Of a stretch of 64,000 nucleotides of DNA, positions 49,817 to 58,810 are shown one piece after another. How positions within the stretch are numbered: the first letter of the stretch is position 1; every line of letters begins with the position of its first letter. The notes beneath the pieces were generated by a model. The model did no database searches, had not been told where the DNA came from, and saw only the letters and a list, made by a program, of their open reading frames with translations. Source of the stretch: Hungatella sp. UBA4396 (GTDB lineage: Bacteria > Bacillota > Clostridia > Lachnospirales > Lachnospiraceae); contig DGRE01000039.1 in the NCBI GenBank assembly GCA_002389905.1, positions 5,065 to 69,064 of the forward strand. The letters run 5' to 3'. The position numbers were made by a program, and so were the translations under genes.

Positions 49817-51139
49817 ATGCTGTTAGAATTTAAAACAAAGAACTATAAATCATTTAAAGATGAACTCGTATTTTCTCTTATGCCAGCTCCCAAGCAAAAA
49901 GGCCTTGATTATAGCGTGTTGGAAGAAACCCTTGGAAAGAAAGTCTATAAGGGTTTATCTTCCGCTGTAATTTATGGACCAAATGCTTCTGGAAAAACCA
50001 ATATCATTGGTGCAATGGATACTTTTAAATCAATTGTTTTACGAGGAAATATTCGTAATGATGACGATAAGAGCGACCCAAACGCTGCTGCAACCGCCTT
50101 GGAACTGATTCCGAACAACTCCAATGAAGGTACCGATCCGGTAAGCTTTGCTATTAAATTTATCACAGACGGAATGTTAGTGGAGTATTCTTTTTCCGTA
50201 GCCTTAGGTAAATTTTTGGATATTGATTACAAGCGTAAGGTATTATCTGAAACACTAACCATTAATGATTCTCTGATTTTTTCGAGAAATGACGGTTTAG
50301 AATTTGATGCTTTGGATGCGATTCAGGGACTTCTCGTAAATGCTTTTGAGCAGAATGCAGAGGGTGCAATTTCTCTGGCAAAAAGCAATTTGAACGAAGA
50401 AGAACTTTTTTTGATGAACGGTTTCAAAACAATGTTTAGTTCTAAGCTGGTTGCGCTGATAAGCAGTTGGCTGGACAACAAGTTCATGGTTATCTACCGT
50501 GCTGACTCTATTCACCTTATCCGAAAATTTAGTGATCCAAAGAAAAAATCCATATATGTAGAAAAAACATTAAATGAAGCCGCCACTTATTTTGGTATTA
50601 ATTCAAATGCACTTGGCTATGTGGTAGATGGTGACAACAATGAAGCAAAACTATTTTCCCTGTTTCATAAAACAAAAAAAGGTGCTGCAATTCCCGCCGA
50701 GCTGTTTGAATCCTATGGAACCATTCGCTTTGTAAATATGTTCCCTTTAGTAGTCAATGCTCTCTTAAATGGAGGAACCCTGGTGGTAGATGAATTTGAT
50801 GCTTCCATCCATCCAATGGCTTTGATGAATATCATCAATATTTTTCATAATGATGACATCAACATACACCATGCACAGCTTGTTTTTAACACACACAACC
50901 CTATTTTCTTAAATGCAAATTTGTATCGTCGGGATGAAATTAAATTTGTAGAGCGTGATGAAGAAACACACTTCAGCAGTCATTATTCTCTCTCAGACTT
51001 TGGGACGACAGGAAAATCTGGTGTCCGTAAAAATGAAGATTATATGAAGAACTATTTCGTAGATCGATATGGTGCAATTAAGGACATTGATTTCACACCC
51101 ATCTTCGAGGAACTTATGTCTCGTGGAAAAGAGGTGTGA
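49817..51139 (+). CDS. AAA15/RloA-type ABC-like ATPase (first gene of a candidate defence operon)
   Basis: A 440-residue OLD/RloA-like ATPase. It starts MLLEFKTKNYKSFKDELVFSL, typical of AAA_15/AAA_21 proteins, with Walker A GPNASGKT (residues 54-61), Walker B GGTLVVDEFDASIHPMAL, and a late HNPIFLNANL switch. GGAGGA before 49817 sets the start; the frame extends 13 codons upstream. It is followed by RloB after four bases. ATPase plus RloB is the layout of the AbiL/RloAB abortive-infection-type systems, in which the ATPase senses phage and controls the partner effector. Strength of the defence role here is inferred. Confidence 0.85.
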   Translation: MLLEFKTKNYKSFKDELVFSLMPAPKQKGLDYSVLEETLGKKVYKGLSSAVIYGPNASGKTNIIGAMDTFKSIVLRGNIRNDDDKSDPNAAATALELIPNNSNEGTDPVSFAIKFITDGMLVEYSFSVALGKFLDIDYKRKVLSETLTINDSLIFSRNDGLEFDALDAIQGLLVNAFEQNAEGAISLAKSNLNEEELFLMNGFKTMFSSKLVALISSWLDNKFMVIYRADSIHLIRKFSDPKKKSIYVEKTLNEAATYFGINSNALGYVVDGDNNEAKLFSLFHKTKKGAAIPAELFESYGTIRFVNMFPLVVNALLNGGTLVVDEFDASIHPMALMNIINIFHNDDINIHHAQLVFNTHNPIFLNANLYRRDEIKFVERDEETHFSSHYSLSDFGTTGKSGVRKNEDYMKNYFVDRYGAIKDIDFTPIFEELMSRGKEV

Positions 51140-51143
51140 TCAT

Positions 51144-51797
51144 ATGCGTAAAGAGAATAGAACCTACTATTTTTCTGTTGAGGGCGAAACCGAGAAGTGG
51201 TACTTGGATTGGCTTCAAGACTTAATCAATGCAAATCCGGCTGCAAAATACACCGTAAAGTTGGATAGCAAAATTCAGAAAGACCCCTTAGCTCGCGCAA
51301 AAGGTCTCACGATTTTAGGAAAAACGGAAATCATCCATATCTTTGACAGAGAGAGCGAAGAAGATGTCCATGTGACACAGTTCAAAACGACCTTAGATCG
51401 CATGAAAATGGCACAGAGCATTGGGAAAAGCATCACATACCGCCTTGGATACAGTAATTTCACGTTTGAGCTTTGGATGATTTTGCACAAATCTGACTGC
51501 AACGGTTCGCTGACTCATCGCAGCCAATACCTTGTACCACTTAATAAAGCCTATAATGAAAAGTTTGAAAATCTTGACCAGTATAAACATGAGGATAATT
51601 TCAAACGTATACTTAAACAGTTGACACTGGAGCACGTTCATGCAGCAATCCAGCGATCAAAGGCTATCATGAGGCGAAACCAAGAATCTGGTTACATTTT
51701 GCAGGAATATAAAAGGTATAAGTTTTACAAAGAAAATCCTGCTCTTTCTATTTGGGAGTCTATAGAAAAAATTTTAAGGGAATGCGAATTGCTATAA
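51144..51797 (+). CDS. RloB-family protein (Toprim-like putative effector nuclease)
   Basis: A 217-residue RloB protein. The N-terminus YYFSVEGETEKWYLDWLQDLIN carries the EGETE acidic motif of RloB/Toprim-like domains, and IIHIFDRESEEDVHV supplies the Asp-Arg-Glu acidic patch. YSNFTFELWMILHK is the classic RloB segment. GAGGTG before ATG 51144 sets the start. Together with the preceding ATPase it forms the two-gene core of AbiL-like modules and is the likely toxic or nucleic-acid-cutting component. Confidence 0.85.
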   Translation: MRKENRTYYFSVEGETEKWYLDWLQDLINANPAAKYTVKLDSKIQKDPLARAKGLTILGKTEIIHIFDRESEEDVHVTQFKTTLDRMKMAQSIGKSITYRLGYSNFTFELWMILHKSDCNGSLTHRSQYLVPLNKAYNEKFENLDQYKHEDNFKRILKQLTLEHVHAAIQRSKAIMRRNQESGYILQEYKRYKFYKENPALSIWESIEKILRECELL

Positions 51798-51813
51798 CAG
51801 GAGAGGAGAGCTT

Positions 51814-52635
51814 ATGCAACCATTTAATATATACTATATAAATTATGATAAGGCATTTGAAATATCGATGCTTATTGACAATCGCCTCCAGGAAACGCAA
51901 TCGATAACCAAAGGGCATGATGTTTCAATACATGGGGAAGCGTCTGCTGATACCGAGAAGCTCTCAGCCATTCCTCTATTGGAGAAAATTATCCCTAAAG
52001 CATCAATGGCATTAAATGCGGAGGGAAACAAGGTTAAAAATGTAGTTGACAACTTTAAAATGGTTTCAACTAAGTCAACGGTTCTAAAAACTATTTATGA
52101 GAAATCTATTGAAACACGCAAGTTGACGGATAGCAAAGTTGGTGCGTTGATAAAAATTCGAAATACTAATTTACGTATTAACAACGCTGCTGATATATTG
52201 GCAACCAAAGGGTTGTTGAGCGGTATACTTAATTCAGTCCCAGTGGAAGGAACAAATGGCGTAGACTTCACTCGATTTGGAGAAGTTTTTCTAAAGGATT
52301 CTGCGTACATCTTTACTGGTGCTTTTGGCAAGGAACAAATTGCCTTTAAAATTCCTATGAAACTTGAGAGTGAGATGGAGAGCCAATATAGTATTTCGGA
52401 CTTGGAAATAGGGCCTATGACAGTAATCGGAATTTATCGCGGGCAATATGATGCCGGAGACCTCGATAAAAAAATTAATCGTCTTCGTGATCTACAAAAT
52501 ATGTCTGAATCTCAATCGAATAGCAGCTTAATTGAATCTGATAGCGATGAAGATGCCACTACCAGTAGCTGTTTAGGGTTAAAGACGCATTTCATTGACG
52601 TAATTGCTGTAATACAGGAGCTTATGATTAGGTAG
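51814..52635 (+). CDS. DUF6414-family protein
   Basis: A 273-residue protein that resembles the DUF6414 family. It begins FNIYYINYDKAFEISMLIDNRL, has a helical middle (KLSAIPLLEKIIPKASMALN), a basic FRIHNT-free stretch KIRNTNLRINNAADILATKG, and a C-terminal alpha/beta part with FGKEQIAFKIPMKLESEMESQ and a Ser/Asp-rich linker near 240. No catalytic motif is recognised. It starts 16 bases after rloB with GGAGAGGAG, so it is in the same transcript, and is followed by a Clp-type ATPase after a few bases. The N-terminal Tyr-Tyr-Asp-Glu-like pattern is typical of DUF6414 proteins in defence neighbourhoods; function unknown. Confidence 0.65.
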   Translation: MQPFNIYYINYDKAFEISMLIDNRLQETQSITKGHDVSIHGEASADTEKLSAIPLLEKIIPKASMALNAEGNKVKNVVDNFKMVSTKSTVLKTIYEKSIETRKLTDSKVGALIKIRNTNLRINNAADILATKGLLSGILNSVPVEGTNGVDFTRFGEVFLKDSAYIFTGAFGKEQIAFKIPMKLESEMESQYSISDLEIGPMTVIGIYRGQYDAGDLDKKINRLRDLQNMSESQSNSSLIESDSDEDATTSSCLGLKTHFIDVIAVIQELMIR

Positions 52636-52644
52636 GTGATTTTT

Positions 52645-53838
52645 ATGGAACGTATAACCCTTTACGAATATGATCGCAGAAATATGAGTCAAATTGAAAG
52701 TGCGGTTACAAAAAACAGCTGTGAAATAGTAAGATTGAACTCTCCTTCTTTGCTGGACAAGCTTCTAAATAAAAAGGAAAATATGGAGTTTCATCAAGAT
52801 TACTATTATGATTTCACACCAATTATTATATCAGAAGGTAGTCGCAGTGAAAACTGGGCGCAACAACTGATTTCTTTTATTAACATCTATTTTGAGCAAA
52901 TACCTTTTCACATTTACTTTATACTGGATAATCGCTATTCAAATGAAGTAAAAGAATCCCTATATCTGTATATCGATAAAGTCGATTCTCTTGAAGTTGA
53001 ATTAGGGATTAACGAAACTGAAGTCCTGAATGTAGTTGATATTAGTGATGAAAAGTTATGTCAACTGCAAAATTTTGTATCTTCTCATCTCTTTGGAAAC
53101 CAACGCTTTCAGACACGACTTTTTCAAGAATTAAATAACTTTCGGCTGTTTAATAAAATTGATATCCAAAAAATATTCTCAGTATTCATCTGTGGTGAAT
53201 CAGGTGTTGGAAAAACAGAAACAGCTCGGTTATTGCATATGTTTCTAAGTCCAAATGAAAATTTTATTAAAATTAATCTCGGCAATTATAGCGATAAAAA
53301 TGCATTAAGCAGCCTGATTGGAAGTCCAAGGGGCTATGTCGGTAGTAGTAAGGGTGAACTTTCTGATAAGATATTCAAGAGCAAGGCAAAGGTCATTTTA
53401 ATCGATGAATTTGAGAAAGCTGGCGGTGAGGTTCACAACTTTTTTCTTGAACTCTTGGAAGACGGCAAGTTTACGGATTCACTTGGACGAGAATTTAATT
53501 TGAATAAATATATTATTATCTTCACCTCGAATATTAAGGAACAAGATGTGAACCAAAAATTGAGTCCAGAACTGCAATCACGTTTTAGCCTTATGTATCG
53601 CTTTTCTGCTGTCTCTGAGGATGAAAAGCAAGAGTATTTGCAATACAAAATTTCCTTATTACTTAGTAAGATCAATGATACCCTTGACATAAATTTCTCT
53701 CAAACCTCGTTAGAACGCATTTATGCCATTGACGTCAAGCAGTATCATAACTTGAGGAAACTAAATAAGGAAATTATGTTGAGAATTTCTCAGGAATATC
53801 AAAGACTGAAACCTCACCAGGAACAGCCACAAGTTTAA
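52645..53838 (+). CDS. Clp-type AAA+ ATPase (last gene of the candidate defence operon)
   Basis: A 397-residue protein with a unique N-terminal domain (1 to about 170, no recognised family) and one C-terminal AAA+ module like the ClpA/ClpB D2 ring: Walker A GESGVGKT (194-201), pore loop GYVGSSKGE (241-249, Tyr of the threading loop), Walker B VILIDEFEKA (D265-E266), sensor-1 IIIFTSN and the arginine-finger region SPELQSRFSL. It lacks an obvious ClpP-binding loop. AGGTGA before ATG 52645 decides the start. It sits directly after the DUF6414 gene and could unfold or activate its partner. Two hairpin terminators follow. Confidence 0.85.
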   Translation: MERITLYEYDRRNMSQIESAVTKNSCEIVRLNSPSLLDKLLNKKENMEFHQDYYYDFTPIIISEGSRSENWAQQLISFINIYFEQIPFHIYFILDNRYSNEVKESLYLYIDKVDSLEVELGINETEVLNVVDISDEKLCQLQNFVSSHLFGNQRFQTRLFQELNNFRLFNKIDIQKIFSVFICGESGVGKTETARLLHMFLSPNENFIKINLGNYSDKNALSSLIGSPRGYVGSSKGELSDKIFKSKAKVILIDEFEKAGGEVHNFFLELLEDGKFTDSLGREFNLNKYIIIFTSNIKEQDVNQKLSPELQSRFSLMYRFSAVSEDEKQEYLQYKISLLLSKINDTLDINFSQTSLERIYAIDVKQYHNLRKLNKEIMLRISQEYQRLKPHQEQPQV

Positions 53839-53852
53839 GAATATAAAAACTG

Positions 53853-53893
53853 AAAGATGCCCGCCTTGGCATGGAAACATGGCAGGCATTTTC
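53853..53893 (+). terminator. Hairpin terminator of the defence operon
   Basis: AAAGATGCCCGCC pairs loosely with GGCAGGCATTTTC around TTGGCATGGAAACAT, followed by TTCTTATT. Confidence 0.65.
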
Positions 53894-53944
53894 TTATTGA
53901 CAGTATATTTTTTAAAATTCAACATCTTAAACCAAAAATCAGTT

Positions 53945-53995
53945 AAAAAGCCGGAGAATCGGAGTGCAGAATGCACTTCAATTCTCCGGCTTTTT
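53945..53995. terminator. Bidirectional hairpin terminator
   Basis: AAAAAGCCGGAGAAT (53945-53959) pairs with ATTCTCCGGCTTTTT (53981-53995), with an inner AGTGC/GCACT pair and A/T-runs on both sides. It insulates the defence operon from the element cargo block. Confidence 0.85.
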
Positions 53996-54017
53996 GTTTT
54001 TCAAAAGGGAGGAAATT

Positions 54018-54251
54018 ATGTTAGTGCATTACAAGAAAAATAAAAAACCAGCTTGTTATGATTCGGAGGCCATCATAACAACAGGGAGAATACCGCCTGA
54101 CGAGCGGCCCCACGGCCCGTTCAAGAGCTGTGGCAACTGCCCATATCCCTCGCATGGATTTATCTGTTACGGCTCCGAGGGTGACTGCCTAAGAACAGAT
54201 ATGCAGAGGATTCACAGTAGAAATAAGCAGAAAAAGGAGGAACTCACATGA
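54018..54251 (+). CDS. Small Cys-containing hypothetical protein of the element
   Basis: A 77-residue protein of unknown family with four Cys: PFKSCGNCPYPSHGFICYGSEGDCLRTDM holds three close together and fits a small metal-binding knot. It is preceded by GGGAGGAAATT and overlaps the next gene by four bases. It opens the long plus-strand cargo block of a clostridial integrative element. Confidence 0.6.
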   Translation: MLVHYKKNKKPACYDSEAIITTGRIPPDERPHGPFKSCGNCPYPSHGFICYGSEGDCLRTDMQRIHSRNKQKKEELT

Positions 54252-54976
54252 GACATCAGCAAGAATTTCTGAAATTTATAAAAGAACAGTATCCGCCCGG
54301 CACCCGCATTCGGTTAACAGAAATGCAAGACCCCTATGCGCCTGTGCCGTCAGGTATGGAGGGAACAATTAACTTTATTGACGATGCAGGCCAGTTCCAC
54401 ATGAAATGGGATAACGGCCGATCCCTCGCTCTCATCCCAGGCGTAGATAAATTTTCGGTTATCCCACAGCCCCTCCAAACGCTAAAGCTGTATATGCCTC
54501 TGGCTGTGATGCAGTATGAACGCGATGAATGGGGCTCTTTGGAGGAATACCCTTCGGAACTCGACCAGGGAACGATACTTTCCTATCACGACCGAATCCT
54601 TGCCGCCATCCTCAAGGAGCGGATGCCGGAGGAAACGGAACGAGGACTCATGGAATATTATCACGGGAATGACAGCGTAAGTCAGAAAGTGAAGTCCCTC
54701 TTTTTCACAGTGGAGCAAGTTGGGAACAAGCTGATGGGTGTGGCTGAATGCCGGGTACAAGGGGATTTGAATGATGCGGAGCTGGAGCAGCTCAAAGATT
54801 ATGCTTCTGGTCAGGCATCAGATGGTTTCGGTGAGGGCTTCGAGCAGCATCCGATTAAGATTGGCAGCGATGAACTATATGTCAGCCTTTGGACGGCGTC
54901 AAGGGACTGGAGCATAACGACAAAGGATGAATTAGAGGCTATGAGCCAGCAAATGGGAGGAATGCATCTTGGATAA
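54248..54976 (+). CDS. DUF4314-containing protein
   Basis: A 242-residue protein. The N-terminal DUF4314 domain (about 1-70) reads YPPGTRIRLTEMQDPYAPVPSGMEGTINFIDDAGQFHMKWDNGRSLALIPGVDKF, the family signature. The C-terminal 150 residues (LYMPLAVMQYERDEWGSLEEYP...) are another element-specific domain of unknown function. Both are typical cargo of Firmicute conjugative elements. It overlaps the preceding and following genes, so it is part of one transcript. Confidence 0.82.
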   Translation: MRHQQEFLKFIKEQYPPGTRIRLTEMQDPYAPVPSGMEGTINFIDDAGQFHMKWDNGRSLALIPGVDKFSVIPQPLQTLKLYMPLAVMQYERDEWGSLEEYPSELDQGTILSYHDRILAAILKERMPEETERGLMEYYHGNDSVSQKVKSLFFTVEQVGNKLMGVAECRVQGDLNDAELEQLKDYASGQASDGFGEGFEQHPIKIGSDELYVSLWTASRDWSITTKDELEAMSQQMGGMHLG

Positions 54977-56459
54977 ACAATCAAGGAATAGGCTTCCCGA
55001 ACAGTGCCTGTTCATGAATGCGAATGGCGAAATTATGCGCATTGAATATGGGAAATCAGGGTTCAGCCGCTCCGAACTCAACACGGAGAATAGAAAGGCG
55101 AACCAGGTAATCGTCAACAGCTACAACGAGAGGCATGGCATTACAGCCGAGCAGATCAATACCATGCATCAAGGGGCGCTGTTTGGCTGGGATGTTCTCC
55201 AGCTCTCCCGACAAGAGCAATCCGGTATGAAAAGCGGCCGCATTTTTGAAGTGGAAATCAGTCGCCCCGGTTCATTCGGTGTGGAAACCTCCTCCACTCT
55301 CACACTCCCTGCGGCACAATATGAAATATTGGATGCACTGGACAAGGCCCGCATCACCGATGAACGTGTCATTTATTCTGCAGAAATTATGGGCTGCGAG
55401 CTGGATTATCTGCCGCAGTTTATCGGCACAAATGCGAACCTATATGAGCTGAATCATCTGGCCGAGCGTTTGTCCTCATTAAACGAATGGGAGTTGGACT
55501 GCTTCGAGGGGATGGTGATGATGGATACCATCCAGACCCAATACTCCCCCATCGCAGTAGACCGCCTCATCAACATGACCCACAGCATGAATGACTGCCA
55601 TGTCGTCTATAAAGCCCATGACGACAGCACCCTCGGTAAATTTTATGCGGATAACGACTTTGTGCAGAAACTCGAAAATGTACCGGATGAAATCTATGAG
55701 TGCCTGGATTTCAGTAAAATCGGCAAAGAGATGCGCGAGGGCGAGGGTGGTGTATTCACTCCACATGGCTATGTGGTTCAAAATGGCGAGATTTTGCAGA
55801 CCTACCATAGCGGTTATGCCGTCCCCTTGGAAAAACCGGATTATACCGTGCTCCTCCGAGTAACCAAAGGGTATTTTAACGACCCGCAATATGATAATGA
55901 TCTGATTGCTTTCCTGAAGCTCCCTGCGGACGATGAGATGCTCTCTCAAGCTGTTGAAGCGGTGAAAGCAGCATCAGCAGAGGAATGTGTATTCTCCACT
56001 GCGGACTGTATGATACCCTCCCTTACTGAAAAAATCGGAGATGCGCTATATGAATCGGAGGGCGACAGCTACGGCTTGGTCAATGAATTGGCACAGCAGC
56101 TCCGCCACCTCAAAGAGGAAAATGGTGTCCTGACCTACAAAGCAATGCTGGAAACTGCCCCTGCGGATATTTCGTTGGAGGATGCGCTTGATCTTACTTT
56201 TCTGACGGAGGAATTTGAGATTTTGTCCGAAACTGCTTCTCCCGCAGATTACGCTGAAAAAGAAGTTCAGAGGATGATGTCGTTTGAAAGCGACGATGGC
56301 TTGGAACAATTCTGCAACTTGGAAGGCTACGGGCGGTATCTCATGGAGAAATACGGCATTGCCGAAACCCCTTATGGACTGCTTGAACAACAAAATGGTC
56401 GGACGGTGGAGCAATGCCTTAACCGTCCCAGCCAGAACCACGGCATGGAAATGAAATAG
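54969..56459 (+). CDS. ArdA-like antirestriction-domain protein (probable TTG start)
   Basis: A 496-residue multi-domain protein. After a short N-terminal domain (about 1-75), residues 90-240 resemble element-borne ArdA-like antirestriction proteins: VIYSAEIMGCELDYLPQFIGTNANLYELNHLAERLSSLNEWELDCFEGMV, followed by INMTHSMNDCHVVYKAHDDSTLGKFY. The C-terminal half is acidic and helical with no known domain. GGGAGGA at 54955 lies at the right distance from TTG 54969, inside the end of the DUF4314 gene; the first ATG is 45 bases later. ArdA-like proteins are acidic DNA mimics that protect incoming DNA from type I restriction. Acidic composition here agrees. Confidence 0.75.
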   Translation: MDKQSRNRLPEQCLFMNANGEIMRIEYGKSGFSRSELNTENRKANQVIVNSYNERHGITAEQINTMHQGALFGWDVLQLSRQEQSGMKSGRIFEVEISRPGSFGVETSSTLTLPAAQYEILDALDKARITDERVIYSAEIMGCELDYLPQFIGTNANLYELNHLAERLSSLNEWELDCFEGMVMMDTIQTQYSPIAVDRLINMTHSMNDCHVVYKAHDDSTLGKFYADNDFVQKLENVPDEIYECLDFSKIGKEMREGEGGVFTPHGYVVQNGEILQTYHSGYAVPLEKPDYTVLLRVTKGYFNDPQYDNDLIAFLKLPADDEMLSQAVEAVKAASAEECVFSTADCMIPSLTEKIGDALYESEGDSYGLVNELAQQLRHLKEENGVLTYKAMLETAPADISLEDALDLTFLTEEFEILSETASPADYAEKEVQRMMSFESDDGLEQFCNLEGYGRYLMEKYGIAETPYGLLEQQNGRTVEQCLNRPSQNHGMEMK

Positions 56460-56536
56460 CAGAATCTTTGTCGACATTTGTATAGCTTTTTTATGAAAGC
56501 TGTGGCATTGTGTTGTGCTTGAAGGAGGTGAGCAGG

Positions 56537-56824
56537 ATGGAGCTATGGAAAGAATCCCTGCAAACTGCGCTGGATGAACGCCTTGACGCAGCATTTGCAG
56601 AACTCGCGGAATCCAACGCCGATGTCCGAGATGCTATAAAACAGCAACTGGAGGCATCAATACTGTTAAAGGATCATCCCAAATACGATGATGAGCTGAA
56701 ACAGATCGCAGACTCATACTTTGAAGCCATGCAGCTTTTATTAGGTGAATACAGTCAGCATATGTACATCCAGGGCGCCAAGGACTGTGTGACAGTTTTA
56801 AGGGAGCTTGGCGTAATCAAGTAG
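56537..56824 (+). CDS. Small helical hypothetical protein
   Basis: A 95-residue, mostly helical, acidic protein (LWKESLQTALDERLDAAFAELAESNADVRDAI, then a second helix pair ending YIQGAKDCVTVLRELG). Family not recognised with confidence; small helical proteins like this are common cargo of these elements. GAAGGAGGTGAGC precedes the ATG at 56537. A terminator follows its stop. Confidence 0.6.
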   Translation: MELWKESLQTALDERLDAAFAELAESNADVRDAIKQQLEASILLKDHPKYDDELKQIADSYFEAMQLLLGEYSQHMYIQGAKDCVTVLRELGVIK

Positions 56825-56852
56825 CACAGGCAATGATGTCTGTGCTTTTTTA
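56823..56852 (+). terminator. Hairpin terminator
   Basis: AGCACAG and CTGTGCT around GCAATGATGT, followed by six T. A second, weaker hairpin lies at about 56867-56907. Confidence 0.75.
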
Positions 56853-56961
56853 GACCCCAATATAAAAACAAGGCCGTTTCCCCGACAGGAGGCGGTCCTG
56901 TTTTTTATGCCCTTTTTGCCTTGACTTCCTTTCCGGGGAAACAACCGGAAAGGAGGCAGCG

Positions 56962-57294
56962 ATGCTCAAGGAGCAGCTTGCGGAGTATCTGCACCGTTAT
57001 CATCACGGCGCTGAGAATGCCGTCACAAGCAAAATGATGGAATACACATTCCACGTTTCAGGCAAGGAATTGCGTGACCTTGTCAATGCCCTGCGCCGTG
57101 AGGGTATCCCCATTGCCAGTGATCAAAGCGGCTATTTCTACGCAAAGACTGAGGCTGAAGTGCGCCTGACCATCCGGCATATGAAAAGCCGTATCAGTGG
57201 AATCAGCGCCGCCATCACAGGACTCAAGCGTTCCCTCACGGCGTTTGATGATACGCAGATACGCCTGCCGCTGGAGGGAGGTGATGACTCCTGA
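56962..57294 (+). CDS. Hypothetical winged-helix-like protein upstream of dam
   Basis: A 110-residue protein. LAEYLHRYHHGAENAVTSKMMEYTFHVSGKELRDLVNALRREGIPIASDQSGYFYAKTEAEV reads like a small winged-helix DNA-binding domain. The last 40 residues form a helix with SGISAAITGLKRSL. Such proteins frequently precede phage and element DNA methylases. GGAAAGGAGGC precedes the start. Eight bases separate its stop from the dam ATG. Confidence 0.6.
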   Translation: MLKEQLAEYLHRYHHGAENAVTSKMMEYTFHVSGKELRDLVNALRREGIPIASDQSGYFYAKTEAEVRLTIRHMKSRISGISAAITGLKRSLTAFDDTQIRLPLEGGDDS

Positions 57295-57302
57295 ACAGCT
57301 TT

Positions 57303-58133
57303 ATGTCTTGGATCGGCGGCAAGAAATCCCTGCGTGAGCTGATCGTCACCCTGTTTCCCCTCTACTATGAAAGATACATCGAGGTATTCGGCGGGGGCGG
57401 CTGGATTCTTTTTCATAAGTTTCCCGGCAATGACTTTGAGGTGTACAACGATTTTAATGGGTTATTGGTCAATCTTTACCGATGTGTGCGGGATAAGCCA
57501 GAGGAACTCATGGACGCACTGCGCTATGTTCTCAATGCCCGTGCAGATTTTGACCTCGTCAAAAACACCCTTGCCCGTGACAGCCCTGCCTCGGATGTGC
57601 AGAAAGCCGCTTGGTTTTATCAACTCATCCGCTACAGCTACGCATCGGGGCTGACGAGCTACGGCAGCCAGCCCCATGATATACGGTCCAATTTTCCGCT
57701 CATTGAACAGGCTCACAGGCGGCTTGCCAAAGTGGTCGTTGAAAACAAGGACTTTGAAAAGCTGATTGGGCAGTATGACCGACCCGTTAGTTTCTTCTAC
57801 TGCGACCCGCCGTACTTTGAAACAGAGAACTACTACAAGAACGTAGGCGAGGATGGCTTTACAGAAAAAGACCATATCCGCCTGCGGGACGCACTGCTGC
57901 GGATTGAGGGCAAATTCCTGCTGTCCTACAATGACTGCGAATTTATTCGGGAGCTATATGATACGCCGGGCATTCAAATCGACTCCTATACCCGAATCAA
58001 CAACATCAAGCAACGGTATGACAATGGGGCGCAGTTCCCTGAAATCCTCATTGCCAACTACGATATGCGAGAACGGATGAGGGAGGCTCCTTCACAGCTC
58101 AACTTATTTGATGACGGAGGGATTGAACTCTGA
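57303..58133 (+). CDS. dam-like: DNA adenine methylase (D12 class, Dam-like)
   Basis: A 276-residue N6-adenine methyltransferase. It has the SAM-binding motif I SWIGGKKSLRELI with FGGGGWILF, motif X/IV FFYCDPPYFETENYY (DPPY at 168-171), and SGLTSYGSQPHDIRSN in the target-recognition region. The C-terminus QLNLFDDG includes QLNLF, a sequence like the beta-clamp pentapeptide. No ribosome site suits the ATG at 57303; GGAGGTGAT lies five bases before a CTG at 57291 that would add Asn-Ser-Phe, a start common in this family, so the true start may be CTG. No cognate endonuclease is next to it, so it is an orphan methylase that may mask the element from restriction. Confidence 0.9.
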   Translation: MSWIGGKKSLRELIVTLFPLYYERYIEVFGGGGWILFHKFPGNDFEVYNDFNGLLVNLYRCVRDKPEELMDALRYVLNARADFDLVKNTLARDSPASDVQKAAWFYQLIRYSYASGLTSYGSQPHDIRSNFPLIEQAHRRLAKVVVENKDFEKLIGQYDRPVSFFYCDPPYFETENYYKNVGEDGFTEKDHIRLRDALLRIEGKFLLSYNDCEFIRELYDTPGIQIDSYTRINNIKQRYDNGAQFPEILIANYDMRERMREAPSQLNLFDDGGIEL

Positions 58134-58196
58134 CCGGAAGCAGAAAACAAAATTCGCCCCATATCATGAGGCAAACATTTTAAGGAGGAACAGACC

Positions 58197-58769
58197 ATGA
58201 AAAATCATCAGAAGAAAACCGATCAGGCCCTGCAAATCCCTCTTGTTATTCAGCAGCGATGCGGGTTTACCGATGCCGAAACCCTTGCGGTGATGGCCGC
58301 CGATAGTGTATGCGTCATCCACAAGGGTGAGCTGACGGCGCCGGAGCTTATCCATGTTATCGCCACACTCAGTGAGCTGGCAAGCGATATGACGATCCAT
58401 CTCGCCAAAGCCTGCGGTCTCTGCAATAACTGCGGCGATGAAAATCCTGAAGCCGGTACGGAATGCGGCTGCGGTAACAATCCCGCTGAGTGGGTGGCTA
58501 ACTGCTCCCTCTGCCATGATCTGCTGGATGAGAACCAGAGCATCCACATTCCCGACTATCTGCTGGAGGAAGCGGGCATTTCCAAAGATGCCAAGCTGGA
58601 AGCCTATACCGATGGGGACAGCGGCGAAATCACGGTGGTGGAGGCGGACATTCAGCAGGACTTAAGCGATGTGCCTCCCTGCATTCTTTCGATGCTGGCT
58701 CAAAGCGGCATCTGCCTTGCGGCACTGGATGAACTGATTATGCAGGAAAGCATCATCTATGGCAAATAA
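58197..58769 (+). CDS. Element-associated hypothetical protein with Cys-rich middle
   Basis: A 190-residue protein. A helical N-terminus (FTDAETLAVMAADSVCVIHKGELTAPELIHVIATLSEL) is followed by a Cys cluster CGLCNNCGDENPEAG and CGCG...CSLC, which could bind zinc, and then a SpoVT/AbrB-like stretch IHIPDYLLEEAGISKDAKLEAYTDGDSGEITV (about 120-150). No family name is certain. TAAGGAGGAAC precedes the start. It lies between the methylase and a YodL-domain gene. Confidence 0.65.
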   Translation: MKNHQKKTDQALQIPLVIQQRCGFTDAETLAVMAADSVCVIHKGELTAPELIHVIATLSELASDMTIHLAKACGLCNNCGDENPEAGTECGCGNNPAEWVANCSLCHDLLDENQSIHIPDYLLEEAGISKDAKLEAYTDGDSGEITVVEADIQQDLSDVPPCILSMLAQSGICLAALDELIMQESIIYGK

Positions 58770-58810
58770 CCCGTATTCGCTCTCCAAAATACCGCTTGGG
58801 AGGTGAAAAT

